Source: Oreohelix idahoensis
Taxonomy: Eukaryota; Mollusca; Gastropoda; Stylommatophora; Oreohelicidae
Assembly (NCBI GenBank): GCA_024509875.1
Contig: JAMPIV010004265.1
Coordinates: forward strand, 682,001 to 746,000
Direction of reading: 5' to 3'
Length of the DNA stretch: 64,000 bases
Under the pieces are notes generated by a model. That model saw only the letters and a program-made list of their open reading frames with translations. It ran no database searches and had not been told where the DNA came from. A program made the translations under genes and the position numbers. Below are positions 42,926-53,539 of this stretch, piece after piece. Each line of letters starts with the position of its first letter. The stretch's first letter is position 1.

Positions 42926-44929
42926 GTCGTAGATTTTTGATAGGGAAATTAAGACTTGGGTTGGTCCCTTCTGAATAGGTTAGAACGAGTGATAGCCACA
43001 GTGAGATGTGATATTAGAAATAGAGTTCCACGAGTGAGATGGTAGAAATTTATAGAGGCTGTCCCGGAAAATCGAGAATCTCTCTCTCTTTCCGCCTACC
43101 TTCTACAACAGATCCAAAGGAGTCAGGCAGTATATAAAAAATTCTATATATTAATATATCTCTATCCACTCACGTGCACGCACATACAAGTGACGACAGT
43201 TAGACACACAGACGTGGGAAAACTATAACAATGATTATATAGATATTATGGGAACGAACTGACCACCACACTGAAATAAATGTAGGTATAGTTTATTTAT
43301 CATAGTAAACTTACATCACAACATATAAAATACATCAAAAGCATACACATAGTCAAAAAAAATCAAGGAATGCTACAATAGTGATAGACCCGTTTGTATG
43401 GTCCTTCCCCTGGATATATAGCTCACAGTCCCGTTAGAAGAAAGTGATAACCCCAAAGAGTTACAGATACATATGATTGAGTCTATGGTTTTCCCCCTTT
43501 TAAGGTATGGACAGACTTGATACTCTGCTTTTCTAAGGGTAAATATTGTTAGCAATAAATTTCATAAAGGAAGTTACAACAATTAAGAAATCACTCAGTC
43601 CTGCATTCACTCTATTCATTCAGCAGTGATCACGTGCATGTGCTCATACTCACAGCTGTGGTAGCCACTTCTGGAAAATACAATTTTTCAGGACAGTTAC
43701 CTACAGAATCGTCAATGGCAGCCTTGACCAAGAAATCCCCAGTTCCAAAAAAGACGGGTTGAATTCTCTGCTTTCGGGAACGATTCCTTGGGGGTGCTTA
43801 TTTGTCGAATGTCTGTTTAAGTCACATAAAATTGTCCAGGTACGAACGTTAATAGCAAGCACAGTGTCACTAGCTTAGTTTCTAGAAATAAGGAATGTCA
43901 GGTCGGTGGGTTCTTTCAGGATAGGACTATAATCGGTCACCACATCACTTGTCAAACTCCGTCGGAATGTTACTGACGTTAATAAGTTACTTGCCACACA
44001 GGCTAAAAAATGTACTAGAGTTTTTCTCAGGAAGAATTTAATATGGCGCGATAGGCCTGTTTCTTCATTTATCCTTTAAAGTGCCCGTAAAAATTTTGCA
44101 CCAAGTCACTCTAAGGAAAATGGGTTAGTTCTTCACAGGTATTTACTCTGTACTAACGCCGGCAAAGTTTGGGTCACCCCAGTATTCACTGAATAAAGAA
44201 AAACCACATATGAAATATGTTACATATTATGTACTCAATATAACTTACGTTTTTTTTTAAATGCAAGCGTACAGCTTGACTTATCATTTAAAACTTCCCG
44301 TGCAATAAGTTATATTTAAAAATCATCAATCCTCATGAATTAGGAATACATGCGTATTCCGTCAACACTCATGAGGCTTCTAGCATTTATAAGTTAGTTT
44401 AGAAAAAATTGTTCTCGTCTGATTATTTAGCAGTTAAATTAAATTCATTATAGCTACATTGTTGTTTAAGCTAGAAATTATAATTTATTCTGCTTTCCAC
44501 TGAAACACGTCACTATAAAATAATACAGACTATATAAATTAAGCCCTCTGCACCAAATCTAACTAGTGAAATATGAAGTAAGCGATTATCACTTTAAACA
44601 CTTCACAAAATACTAGATATTTAATATAATATATTTACCTCCATACAGAACTACAGACTAAACCATGAACTAGAATACTGCAATCTAATGGTAGTCTAGA
44701 GCTCGGCAAATGGCCAAGAAACTCAGACTTCGCCAAAACACAGATATATTTTGATCTAGCACAGCGATCTGTCTACTGCAAAATTTAGGAGCAAGAATGA
44801 AAATCTAGTTTCAAACTCTGGTTAATATCTATCAAACAGACAAAGAGGTGAACGTTTATTTCGCAAAACGAAATAATCACCCCTTTCCGTCTATAACACT
44901 TACGTAACTAGAAGACTACCATGAACTGA
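42926..44929. other. No recognised element
   Basis: About 2 kb of AT-rich sequence with no convincing coding or repeat family. Confidence 0.4.
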
Positions 44930-45245
44930 CACTCGTGCGTTTTCACACCTCGCGTGGACCAGGCCAACCGTGAGTGCCTTGTCAGCTGGGATTTCCAGAC
45001 AAATGTCTCAAACTGCGCCGAGGAGATGTCGGCTATCGCGCCTCACTGAGCGTTCAGCCGATGCAACTCGTTGTGGCAGGTGAAAATGCAGACAAATTTG
45101 TCGCCTATAGGTCTGGCGAAAGCGAATATTCACGGTGTATTTCGTCTGGTGCAGGGAAGGCTGTAGACATATGTCTGCTCCTATGTCTGGCCAGACGAAT
45201 ATGTTCACAGTTTGGTCCACTGACACCTAATGCCATAGAATGCAT
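44930..45245. repeat. GC-richer island with internal repeats
   Basis: CAGACAAATGTCTCAAACTG versus CAGACAAATTTGTCGCC, and GTCTGGCGAAAGCGAATATT versus GTCTGGCCAGACGAATATGT, are partly matching, partly palindromic phrases. An open frame at 44974-45249 shows no known domain. It could be a nonautonomous element; nothing more can be said. Confidence 0.3.
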
Positions 45246-45460
45246 TTAACGCTCTCTCTCTGACACGTTATGTCATAAATGCGTTTATCAGTATGAGAAA
45301 GAAACGGTAAAGTTGAGAATGGGGAAGAAAATATCTTTCGCAAACGAATGGATGCGAAAAATACAGGAAAAAGGTAAAGAGTGATAATAAAATAGAGGAT
45401 ACGGGTGAAAGAAAAAGAAGAGGATATAGGCAATTTAATGATCATAAAACCTCTGTGACA

Positions 45461-45690
45461 AATGGTCACAGCTTAGGAATGCAACCGTGATGAAAAATTG
45501 TATTGTTTCCATTATATATACTCTCCCGAAAATAGTTACAATGGTCACAGCTTAGGAATGCAACCGTGTTGAAAAATTGTATTGTTTCCATTATATATAC
45601 TCTCCCGAAAATAGTTACAATCAACAAAGAAAAGCGTTCAAATGACGGTGTTCATGAACAGTTTGATTACCCTGTATAATGGAAAGAAAC
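45461..45690 (+). repeat. Repeat D with 79-bp tandem duplication
   Basis: AATGGTCACAGCTTAGGAAT starts at 45461 and again at 45540. Each unit continues GCAACCGTG, TTGTATTGTTTCCATTATAT and CTCTCCCGAAAATAGTTACA. The last unit continues into CAACAAAGAAAAGCG and TTCATGAACAGTTTGATTAC. Confidence 0.85.
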
Positions 45691-45888
45691 CAAAAACACT
45701 CTAAAAATGTACTTCTATCTGTTCATCCGGGAAAGGAAACAGCACACCATAATTAAAAACCCGTCAAGTGTGACGATTTGTTTGTTTCCGTAACTTCAAT
45801 TTTTTTTTACATAGACAGGGGTGTCAGCCCTATGCTAAAATAACTAAATTCGTCGGCGGAAAGCAAGGTGCAAACAATATTTCATTAG

Positions 45889-45902
45889 TAAGAGATGGGC
45901 AG
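45889..45902. repeat. Target-site duplication, left copy (14 bp)
   Basis: TAAGAGATGGGCAG, repeated at 46343-46356. Confidence 0.88.
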
Positions 45903-46342
45903 AATTAGTGACGCGCATGAATGGATTACCTTTAAGGCGATCTTTGTCCTCTCAAGGCTGTGTGTGGTCCCGGTTGCCGGGTCCTCCCAGCGCAATAGAG
46001 GCAGTGAGTGGGAACTGTGTCTGCCAGACTGCCCTTTTTCGAGGACCTTCGGTCCCGAAAGGATTTTGGCTGGACGGGCGTCTGGGAGGCATGGCGAAAT
46101 GGTTTTATAGCGACAGGAGTAGAGTACACATGAGGGCAAGTTCGGGGCACAGCGGATTGATCTACCGCTTGCTTGTCACATTGATCACAGAAACAACAAT
46201 TAAAAGTCTGTTGTACCAATATACGCCGCTAGGTGTGACGGAACAACGGACGATTTCTTGTTGCCCTAATGACGCCGCAAGGTGTTATGGCCGAAGACTG
46301 CTTAGTCGGTCGTAGGTCAAAGGAATAATAATAATATAAATA
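45903..46342 (+). mobile_element. SINE-like insertion with 28S rRNA-derived head and family B-type tail
   Basis: The insert (440 bp, 14-bp target duplication) begins AATTAGTGACGCGCATGAAT then GGATTA, 26 nt identical to the highly conserved 28S rRNA stretch lying about 30 nt downstream of the R2 retrotransposon site. The unrelated body includes a hairpin (GAGGACCTTCGGTCCC). The 3' end reads TTGTTGCCCTAATGACGCCG, CAAGGTGTTATGGCCGAAGA and AGGTCAAAGGAATAATAATA, parallel to the family B tail (TTGCCCTACAAGACGCCACT, AGGCGTGATGGCC, AAGGATCAAAGAAGAAGAAG). Head, body and LINE-like tail with a target duplication is the layout of a SINE mobilised by that LINE. Whether it is a multicopy SINE or a one-off chimera cannot be told from one copy. 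Confidence 0.78.
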
Positions 46343-48062
46343 TAAGAGATGGGCAGGGAGGTCACGTCGCGGCAGCGGAGGGACGGGAAACGGGGTGGGC
46401 AGAGCGCTTCAGGGGGACTCTAGACGGGGAATCACCGGGGACACGGTTGGGTGTTCCTGGGGTTGAGGGCGATCTGGATGTAGATGCAGACATTCCACGA
46501 GGGGAAGAGATCATCACAGCAGTCGAAGGGTTGGGGAACGGAGGAGCTCCTGGCCGTGATAACTTGGATGCAGAGCTGTTTAGGACGGACCCTGAGCTGG
46601 CGGCGGAGCTATTGGAGCCACTGTTTGCGCAGGTCTGGATGGCGGGGGCGGCACCATCGGAGTGGAACGGGGGAATAGTTGTCGGATTGGCCGGGGGGGG
46701 GGAATCTTGCGGACTGCAATGGTTAAAGGGGGGAGGGGGGGGTTGCTCTTCTCTCGGTTCCCAGCGGGATACTGGGCAGGATAGTTATGCAGAGAGTTTC
46801 AAGGGCGGTGGACCGCGGGCTTAGGAAGGGGCGGGCGGGATTTGGAGAGAACGGAGGATGTATGGATCGTATATTCACTCTCGGGAACATTGTGGGGCAG
46901 TGCTCGGGGTGGCAGGGACAGCTGTGCATCGGTTTCGTTGATTTTGAAAAGGCTTTTGACAGCATACATGGGGACGGTTTATGGAGGGTACTGAGGGCTT
47001 GTGGAATTCCAAGCTGCATAGTGTCAATCATAAAAAAGCCTCTATGCAAACTTTACGTGTAGTGTTGGGAAGAGCAACCTAACCTTTGAGGTGAAGACAG
47101 GAGTACGACAGGGATGCCCCTTATCAACCACTCTATTTTTAACAGCCGTGGACTGGGTGGTGCGCCGGACAACGGAGGGCAGTCCAAGAGGAATGGGATG
47201 GACTGCATTTTCTACATGGGAGGATCTGGAGTGTGCAGATGACATTGCACTGCTGGCACGTTTACATCGGCACATCCAGGAGGAAACGGATGGACTAGGT
47301 AGGTTTAGTCAGCGGGTGGGCTTGGGCATCAATTTAGAGAGGTCAGGGGTCGTGGCGCTCAATGTGAGCAATCCTGAGCCCATATCAGTGGGGAATCGGC
47401 GGCTGGTGCAGACGGACGCCTTCGCATGCCTGGGGTGCATTGTGGCGCCGGACGGCGGTGAGGGGGGGGGGGACATCGGCATCGGAGTGGATAGGGCAAG
47501 AGCGGCCTTTTTTGGCCTAGGCGGCATGTGGGGGTCCTCGCGATACAGCACAGGCACAAAGTTAAGATTATATCGGAGCTGTGTGCTTTCTGTGCTTCTC
47601 TGTGGTGCGGGGTGCTGGAGAGTTGCAGAGGGGGAGGTGTCGAGATTGTCCTCTTTTCGCACAGCTTGCCTGGGAGAAGTTCACCGAATCTTTTGGCCGA
47701 GTGCCATCGCCAGCCAAGATCTGCTTACTCGGAGCAAGCAAGAGGACATGCACCCCATCATAGCTGGCAGACGCTGGAGCTGGGTTGGTCATATCCTCAG
47801 AAGAGACCCCGATGCCATCACAAGAACAGCTATGCTTTGGACCCCTGAAGGAAAACGAAAGAGAGGCCGACCAAAAACAGCCTGGCGGAGGGCTGTGTAG
47901 GCTGAGATGCAGAGAGTGAACCAGAGTTGGGGCACCGTGCGAGGGGTGGCCACCGACCGAGCAAAGTGGAATCATTTTGTTGTTGCCCTACAAGACGCCA
48001 CTAGGCGTGATGGCCACTGACTGCTTTGACGGTCGATGGCTAAGGATCAAAGAAGAAGAAGT
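46343..48062 (+). pseudogene. Family B RTE-like retrotransposon, 5'-truncated, A-to-G hypermutated
   Basis: The plus-strand frame gives VPGVEGDLDVDADIPRGEEI, GAPGRDNLDAELFRTDPELA, LEPLFAQVW and then GGGESCGLQWLKGGGGG where an LPKKGNL-type block is expected. After slips come QLCIGFVDFEKAFDSIHGDG, VKTGVRQGCPLSTTLFLTAV, DLECADDIALLARLHRHIQE, LRLYRSCVLSVLLCGAGCWR and WVGHILRRDPDAITRTAMLW. These are the RT and post-RT region of family B. Many Lys, Asn, Ile and Thr positions are Arg, Gly, Val or Ala, as A-to-G changes predict. A patch at 47760-47890 is nearly unchanged. The 3' tail ends AAGGATCAAAGAAGAAGAAG. Confidence 0.88.
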
Positions 48063-48360
48063 TTGACGAGTTATTGCTAGTAATTTAAATAAATTTCACG
48101 GCCTTTTTAAGTGTCCAAGAGCCGGCATTGTACGTGTGTGTGCTCGCGTGCATGGTGCGACAGCGCACCCTTTAACGACCAAGGATTATCTTCTTCCTCG
48201 TTGTCGCTCACTCTCAAATAACTACATCTATCTCTCTTATAAAGCTGGTAGTTCGTCTCAGGCTTCTCTCGTCACCATACAGTTTCTCCCTCAACTGGGT
48301 TGGAGAAGGCCACGCTACCACCCTTCTCTTCTCATGGAGCCGACATTTTTGGAATACACG
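48063..48360. other. Unique sequence before the satellite
   Basis: About 300 bp between family B and the satellite. No feature recognised. Confidence 0.5.
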
Positions 48361-49735
48361 TTCTACTGCTTGTTTGTCTTCCCCACATGTTCTACTGTTT
48401 GTTTGTCCTCCCCACATGTTCTACTGTTCGATTGTCCTCCCCACATGTTCTACTGTTTGTTTGTCCTCCCCACATGTTCTACTGTTTGTTTGTCTTCCCC
48501 ACATGTTCTACTGTTTGTCCTCCCCACATGTTCTACTGTTTGTTTGTCTTCCCCACATGTTCTACTGTTTGTTTGTCTTCCTCACATGTTCTACTGTTTG
48601 TTTGTCTTCCTCACATGTTCTACTGTTTGTTTATCTTCCCCACATGTTCTACTGTTGTCCTCCCCACATGTTCTACTGTTTGTTTGTCTTCCCCACATGT
48701 TCAACTGTTTGTCTTCCCCACATGTTCTACTGTTTGTTTGTCTTCTCCACATGTTCTACTGTTTGTTTGTCTTCCCCACATCTTCTACTGCTTGTTTGTC
48801 TTCCTCTCATGTTCTACGGTTTGTTTGTCTTCCCCACATGTTCTACTGTTTGTTTGTCTTCCTCACATGTTCTACTGTTTGTTTGTCTTCCTCACATGTT
48901 CTACTGTTCGTTTGTCTTCCCCACATGTTCTACTGTTTGTTTGTCTTCCCCACATGTTCTACTGTTTGTTTGTCCTCCTCACATGTTCTACTGTTTGTTT
49001 GTCTTCCTCACATGTTCTACTGTTTGTTTGTCCTCCTCACATGTTCTACTGTTTGTTTGTCTTCCTCACATGTTCTACTGTTTGTTTGTCTTCCACACAT
49101 GTTCTACTGTTTGTTTGTCTTCCTCACATGTTCTACTGTTTGTTTGTCTTCCTCACAAGTTCTACTGTTTGTTTGTCTTCCTCACATGTTCTACTGTTTG
49201 TTTGTCTTCCTCACATGTTCTACTGTTTGTTTGTCTTCCTCATATGTTCTACTGTTTGTTTGTCTTCCTCACATGTTCTACTGTTTCTTTATCTTCCTCA
49301 CATGTTCTACTTTTTGTTTGTCTTCCTCACATGTTCTACTGTTTTTTTGTCTTCCTCACATGTTCTACTGTTTGTTTGTTTTCCTCACATATTCTACTGT
49401 TTGTTTGTCTTCCCCACATGTTCTACTGTTTGTTTGTCTTCCTCACATGTTATCCTGTTTGTTTGTCTTCCTCACATGTTCTACTGTTTGTTTGTCTTCC
49501 TCACATGTTCTACTGTTTGTTTGTCTTCCTCACATGTTCTACTGTTTGTTTGTCTTCCTCACATGTTCTACTGTTTGTTTTTTCTCCTCACATGTTCTAC
49601 TGTTTGTTTGTCTTCCCCACATGTTCTACTGTTTGTTTGTCTTCCTCACATGTTCTACTGTTTGTTAATCTTCCTCACATGTTTTACTGTTTGTTTGTCT
49701 TCCTCACATGTTCTACTGTTTCCTCAACATGTTTC
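48361..49735. repeat. 29-bp satellite, block 1 (about 47 units)
   Basis: The unit is TTCTACTGTTTGTTTGTCTT plus CC(T/C)CACATG. Variants with TTCCCCACATG cluster to the left and TTCCTCACATG to the right. 29 is not a multiple of three and the unit has no stop in any plus frame, so all three plus frames stay open for over 450 codons with the same repeated peptide. This is a property of the repeat, not evidence of a gene. Confidence 0.97.
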
Positions 49736-49739
49736 TAAA

Positions 49740-51057
49740 ACTGTTTGTCCTCACATGTTCGTTTAAAATGTTTTTAAGTTTGGAGACATTATTTGTTAAG
49801 ATTTTTGATCAAAGGGGAGTTACTCATTTTTTACTTGGGTTAAAGTCAACAATGGTTGTTATCCTTCTTGTCTTTTACCTGGCCGTCTAATTTTAGAACC
49901 GATGTCTTGTTACCTGACCATATATGGCTTGAATGGTCAGCCTTTCCTAGAATGTTTTCTGATAGCCCACCTGAGCGTAGCTCAGGGGTTTTGCGTCTCA
50001 CGACGCATGCGCAAGTTTTTGTGGCGCGTTAAGGAAGTCTATTTGTTAAAGAGACGAGCTGTGGTTTTCAAACGGTCAAGACGTGTTGGCGTCTTTGATC
50101 TGGCTTTATGCCTGGGGAAGGAAAGTCCTCTGTGTGTGACCAAGATGTCTAAAGATTGTTTCCCCATGTTGTATTCTATGCGCCTAGGAGGCGAGTGTGT
50201 TTTTTGGTGTTTATTTTGAAGAGATGTCAAGGTAAATTGTCCTTCAAATCATTTTCCTCTATTGCCAGAATTATGAATAACATTTGTTACCAGCTTAGGG
50301 ACTTTTCCCTGGGCGGGAAAGAGTCCATTGAGAATACTAGGATCTGAGCTCTCGAATTGTGCTGACATTGTATGTGTCGGGTCTGTGAATGCCCGAAGAA
50401 TTTTATATTATCTTGGACAAGGTCTGACGCACCTTGTTTGCTAAAGGAATACCACAGAGGCCATTGTATTTAGGGGCCCGCCATATTTCGCGGCCTGCTG
50501 TATACTAGAAAATGTATCTGACTTGCTGGTGTCAGAAGAGAGTTGGTTTAAACTCATATATTTGAAGACCCGCTGGCAATGCGGGGTATTTTGCTGTAGC
50601 TGAAGAGAGATAGTTGGAGGTCAGCATCATATATGCACAGCTTACTGATGAACTGTTGATGCAAACTCTACTGAACTGTTGTCATATTTACGATGTCCTG
50701 AGTTTTTGTCAAATGACTGTCTATATCTTGATGTCGGCGTCCCTTGTAATCGTACTGCATTAAAGTGTTGAAAACGTCAGAGGTGTTACCAAGCTCCATG
50801 ACTTTCTACGTTGTGGTGCAAGAGTGTATTGTCCAGTAGATGACTGTCTTCCACGAACCTTTACACACCCATTCGCACTCTTTGATGTCTACTCGCGCAC
50901 CACTACTGTAACACATTAACGCTTTGAATTCAAGACATGAAGGTCATCATTATGGCGGCCAACCAGGGCCTACAATATTTATGATAGCCTATGTGGCGTT
51001 TACTGTTCCAACGAATACAGGACTTTACATCTATGGTGGCCACAGAATCGACCTTTA
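49740..51057. other. 1.3-kb spacer between satellite blocks
   Basis: Non-repetitive sequence between the two satellite blocks. The stretch ending CACTACTGTAACA at about 50911 has the look of an LTR 3' border, with a CATTAAAGTG polyadenylation-like motif near 50758, but no matching start, second LTR or target duplication was found. Confidence 0.4.
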
Positions 51058-52030
51058 CAGTCTTCCACACATGTTCTACTGTTTGTTTGTCTTCCTCACA
51101 TGTTCTACTGTTTGTTTGTCTTCCTCACATGTTCTACTGTTTGTTTGGCTTCCTCACATGTTCTACTGTTTGTTTGTCTTCCTCACATGTTCTACTGATT
51201 GTTTGTCTTCCCCACATGTTCTACTGTTTGTTTGTCTTCCTCACATGTTCTACTGTTTGTTTGTCTTCCCAACATGTTCTACTGTTTGTTTGTCTTCCTC
51301 ACATGTTCTACTGTTTGTTTGTCTTCCTCACATGTTCTACTGTTTGTTTGTCTTCCTCACATGTTCTACTGTTTGTTTGTCTTCCTCACATGTTCTACTG
51401 TTTGTTTGTCTTCCTCACATGTTCTACTGTTTGTTTGTCTTCCTCACATGTTCTACTGTTTGTTTGTCTTCCTCACATGTTCTACTGTTTGTTTGTTTTC
51501 CTCACATGTTCTACTGTTTGTTTGTCTTCCTCACATGTTCTACTGTTTGTTTGTCTTCCCCACATGTTCTACTGTTTGCTTGTCTTCCTAACATGTTCTA
51601 CTGTTTGTTTGTCTTCCTCACATGTTCTACTGTTTGTTTGTCTTCCTCACATGTTCTACTGTTTGTTTGTCTTCCTCATATGTTCTACTGTTTGTTTGTC
51701 TTCCTCACATGTTCTACTGTTTCTTTATCTTCCTCACATGTTCTACTTTTTGTTTGTCCTCCTCAATGTTCTACTGTTTTTTTGTCTTCCTCACATGTTC
51801 TACTGTTTGTTTGTTTTCCTCAAATGTTCTACTGTTTGTTTGTCTTCCTCACATGTTCTACTGTTTGTTTGTCTTCCTCACATGTTATCCTGTTTGTTTG
51901 TTTTCCTCACATGTTCTACTGTTTGTTTGTCTTCCTCACATGTTCAACTGTTTGTTTGTCTTCCCCACATGTTCTACTGTTTGTTTGTCTTCCTCACATG
52001 TTCTACTGTCTGTTTGTCTTCCCCACATGG
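51058..52030. repeat. 29-bp satellite, block 2a (about 33 units)
   Basis: Same unit as block 1. The variant order (for example TTTCTTTATCTTCCTCACATG followed by TTTTTGTTTGTC, then TGTTTTTTTGTC, then TTTGTTTGTTTTCCTCA) repeats that of 49250-49400 in block 1, so several units were copied together. Confidence 0.95.
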
Positions 52031-53020
52031 ACACATGTTCTACTGTTTGTTTGTCTTCCCCACTTGTTCTATCGTCTGTTTGTCTTCCCCACATGGACAC
52101 ATTTTCTACTGTTTGTTTGTCTTCCCCACATGTTCTACTGTCTGTTTGTCTTCCCCACATGGACACATGTTCTACTGTCTGTTTGTCTTCCCCAAATGGA
52201 CACATGTTCTACTGTTTGTTTGTCTTCCCCACATGGACTCACGTCTGTTTGTCTTCCCCACATGGACACATATCTGTTTGTCTTCCCCTCATTGACACAC
52301 GTCTATTTGTCTTCCCCACATGGACACACGTCAGTTTGTCTTCCGCACATGGACAGACGTCTGTTTGTCTTCCCCACATGGACACATGTTCTACTGTCTG
52401 TTTGTCTTCCCCAAATGGACACATGTTCTACTGTTTGTTTGTCTTCCCCACATGGACACACGTCTGTTTGTCTTCCCCACATGGACACATATCTGTTTGT
52501 CTTCCCCTCATTGACACACGTCTATTTGTCTTCCCCACATGGACACACGTCTGTTTGTCTTCCGCACATGGACACACGTCTGTTTGTCTTCCCCACATGG
52601 ACACATTTCTGTTTGTTTTCCCCTCATGGACACATATCTGTTTGTCTTCCCCACATGGACACATATCAGTTTGTTTGTCTTCCCCACATGGACACACGTC
52701 TGTTTATCTTCCCCACATGAACACATATCTGTTTGTCTTCCCCACATGGACACATATCTGTTATTTTTCCCCACATGGGTACATATCTGTTTGTCTTACC
52801 CACATGGACACACGTCTGTTTGTCTTCCACACATGAACACATATCTGTTTGTCTTCCCCACATGGACACATATCTGTTTGTCTTCCCCACATGGACACAT
52901 ATCTGTTTGTCTTCCCCACATGGACACATATCTGTTTGTCTTCCCCACATGGACACATATCTGTTTGTCTTCCCCACATAGACACATATCTGTCTTCCCC
53001 ACATGGACACATATCTGCCT
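52030..53020. repeat. 29-bp satellite, block 2b (variant unit with GGACACA)
   Basis: The unit CCACATGGACACATATCTGT plus TTGTCTTCC is also 29 bp. It replaces TTCTACTG by GACACA(T/C). At 52020-52440 mixed higher-order units join both unit types. A segment of roughly 230 bp (about 52140-52350) recurs as 52370-52580, with the same TTCCGCACATGG and CCCCTCATTGACACACG variants in order. Confidence 0.93.
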
Positions 53021-53094
53021 CTCTGATTTTCTGTTTTTTGTATAAATGGTATTTGAATCTGCAATGACCGGTTCTGAGTCTGAAAATTATCACT

Positions 53095-53335
53095 TGGTCT
53101 CATCTTTGTAATGTACAGTATCGGACTCTGGGCATTCCTTTTGCCACTTTTCTCTAAAGTTATTTCTGATTATTGCGTTTATTTCGTGATATGTAGCCCA
53201 GTCGTATGATTAGATTTTTCTTGCGCCTTCTTTGGCAAGTTTTCTGCCTTCTCATTTCCATATATCTTTCAGTGGGCAGGGATCCACGGTACTTTTACTT
53301 TGTATGAATCCATAGCTGGTTTTCATTGGTGCCTC
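53095..53335 (-). pseudogene. Jockey/I-type RNase H fragment
   Basis: Minus-strand translation contains KVPWIPAH, a stop, KIYGNEKAENLPKKAQ, parallel to the VxVxWIPAHxGxxGNExADxLAK block of RNase H domains in Jockey/I-type retrotransposons. Heavily decayed. Confidence 0.65.
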
Positions 53336-53539
53336 TGTCAGGTTGTCTAATTCGTTGGACTTATTTCTGGTTCAAATTGCTGTCAGAGCCGGGAGTGGAG
53401 TTGAGGACGAGCACTGTCACGGATTGCCTCCCCTGCTTTGCAGTAGTGGTCCACCAGTGGCCAAAACTCAAGAGTATCTAAAATGGGTCATCAAAGGTGT
53501 CTACCTTCCCACAAGATTACTCTTGGCAGAGTTGTAGAT

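Noticed and set aside
45903..45928. 28S rRNA gene
   Set aside because: Only 26 nt match; the flanking sequence is not rRNA and a target duplication lies at the border, so it is part of a mobile insertion.
48136..49766. Three overlapping plus-strand open frames of about 450-510 codons
   Set aside because: They are the same 29-bp satellite read in three frames; the peptide repeats every 29 residues because the unit lacks stops. No start context, domain or splice evidence.
50470..50911. Ty3/gypsy LTR between satellite blocks
   Set aside because: The ACTGTAACA end is suggestive, but neither a matching start nor a target duplication could be verified.
48361..53020. CRISPR-like array with 29-bp repeats
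   Set aside because: The units abut directly with no spacers, and the genome is clearly eukaryotic.
50924..53045. Long plus-strand open frames up to about 600 codons and minus-strand frames reading GEDKQT repeats
   Set aside because: Same satellite, blocks 2a and 2b; not genes.
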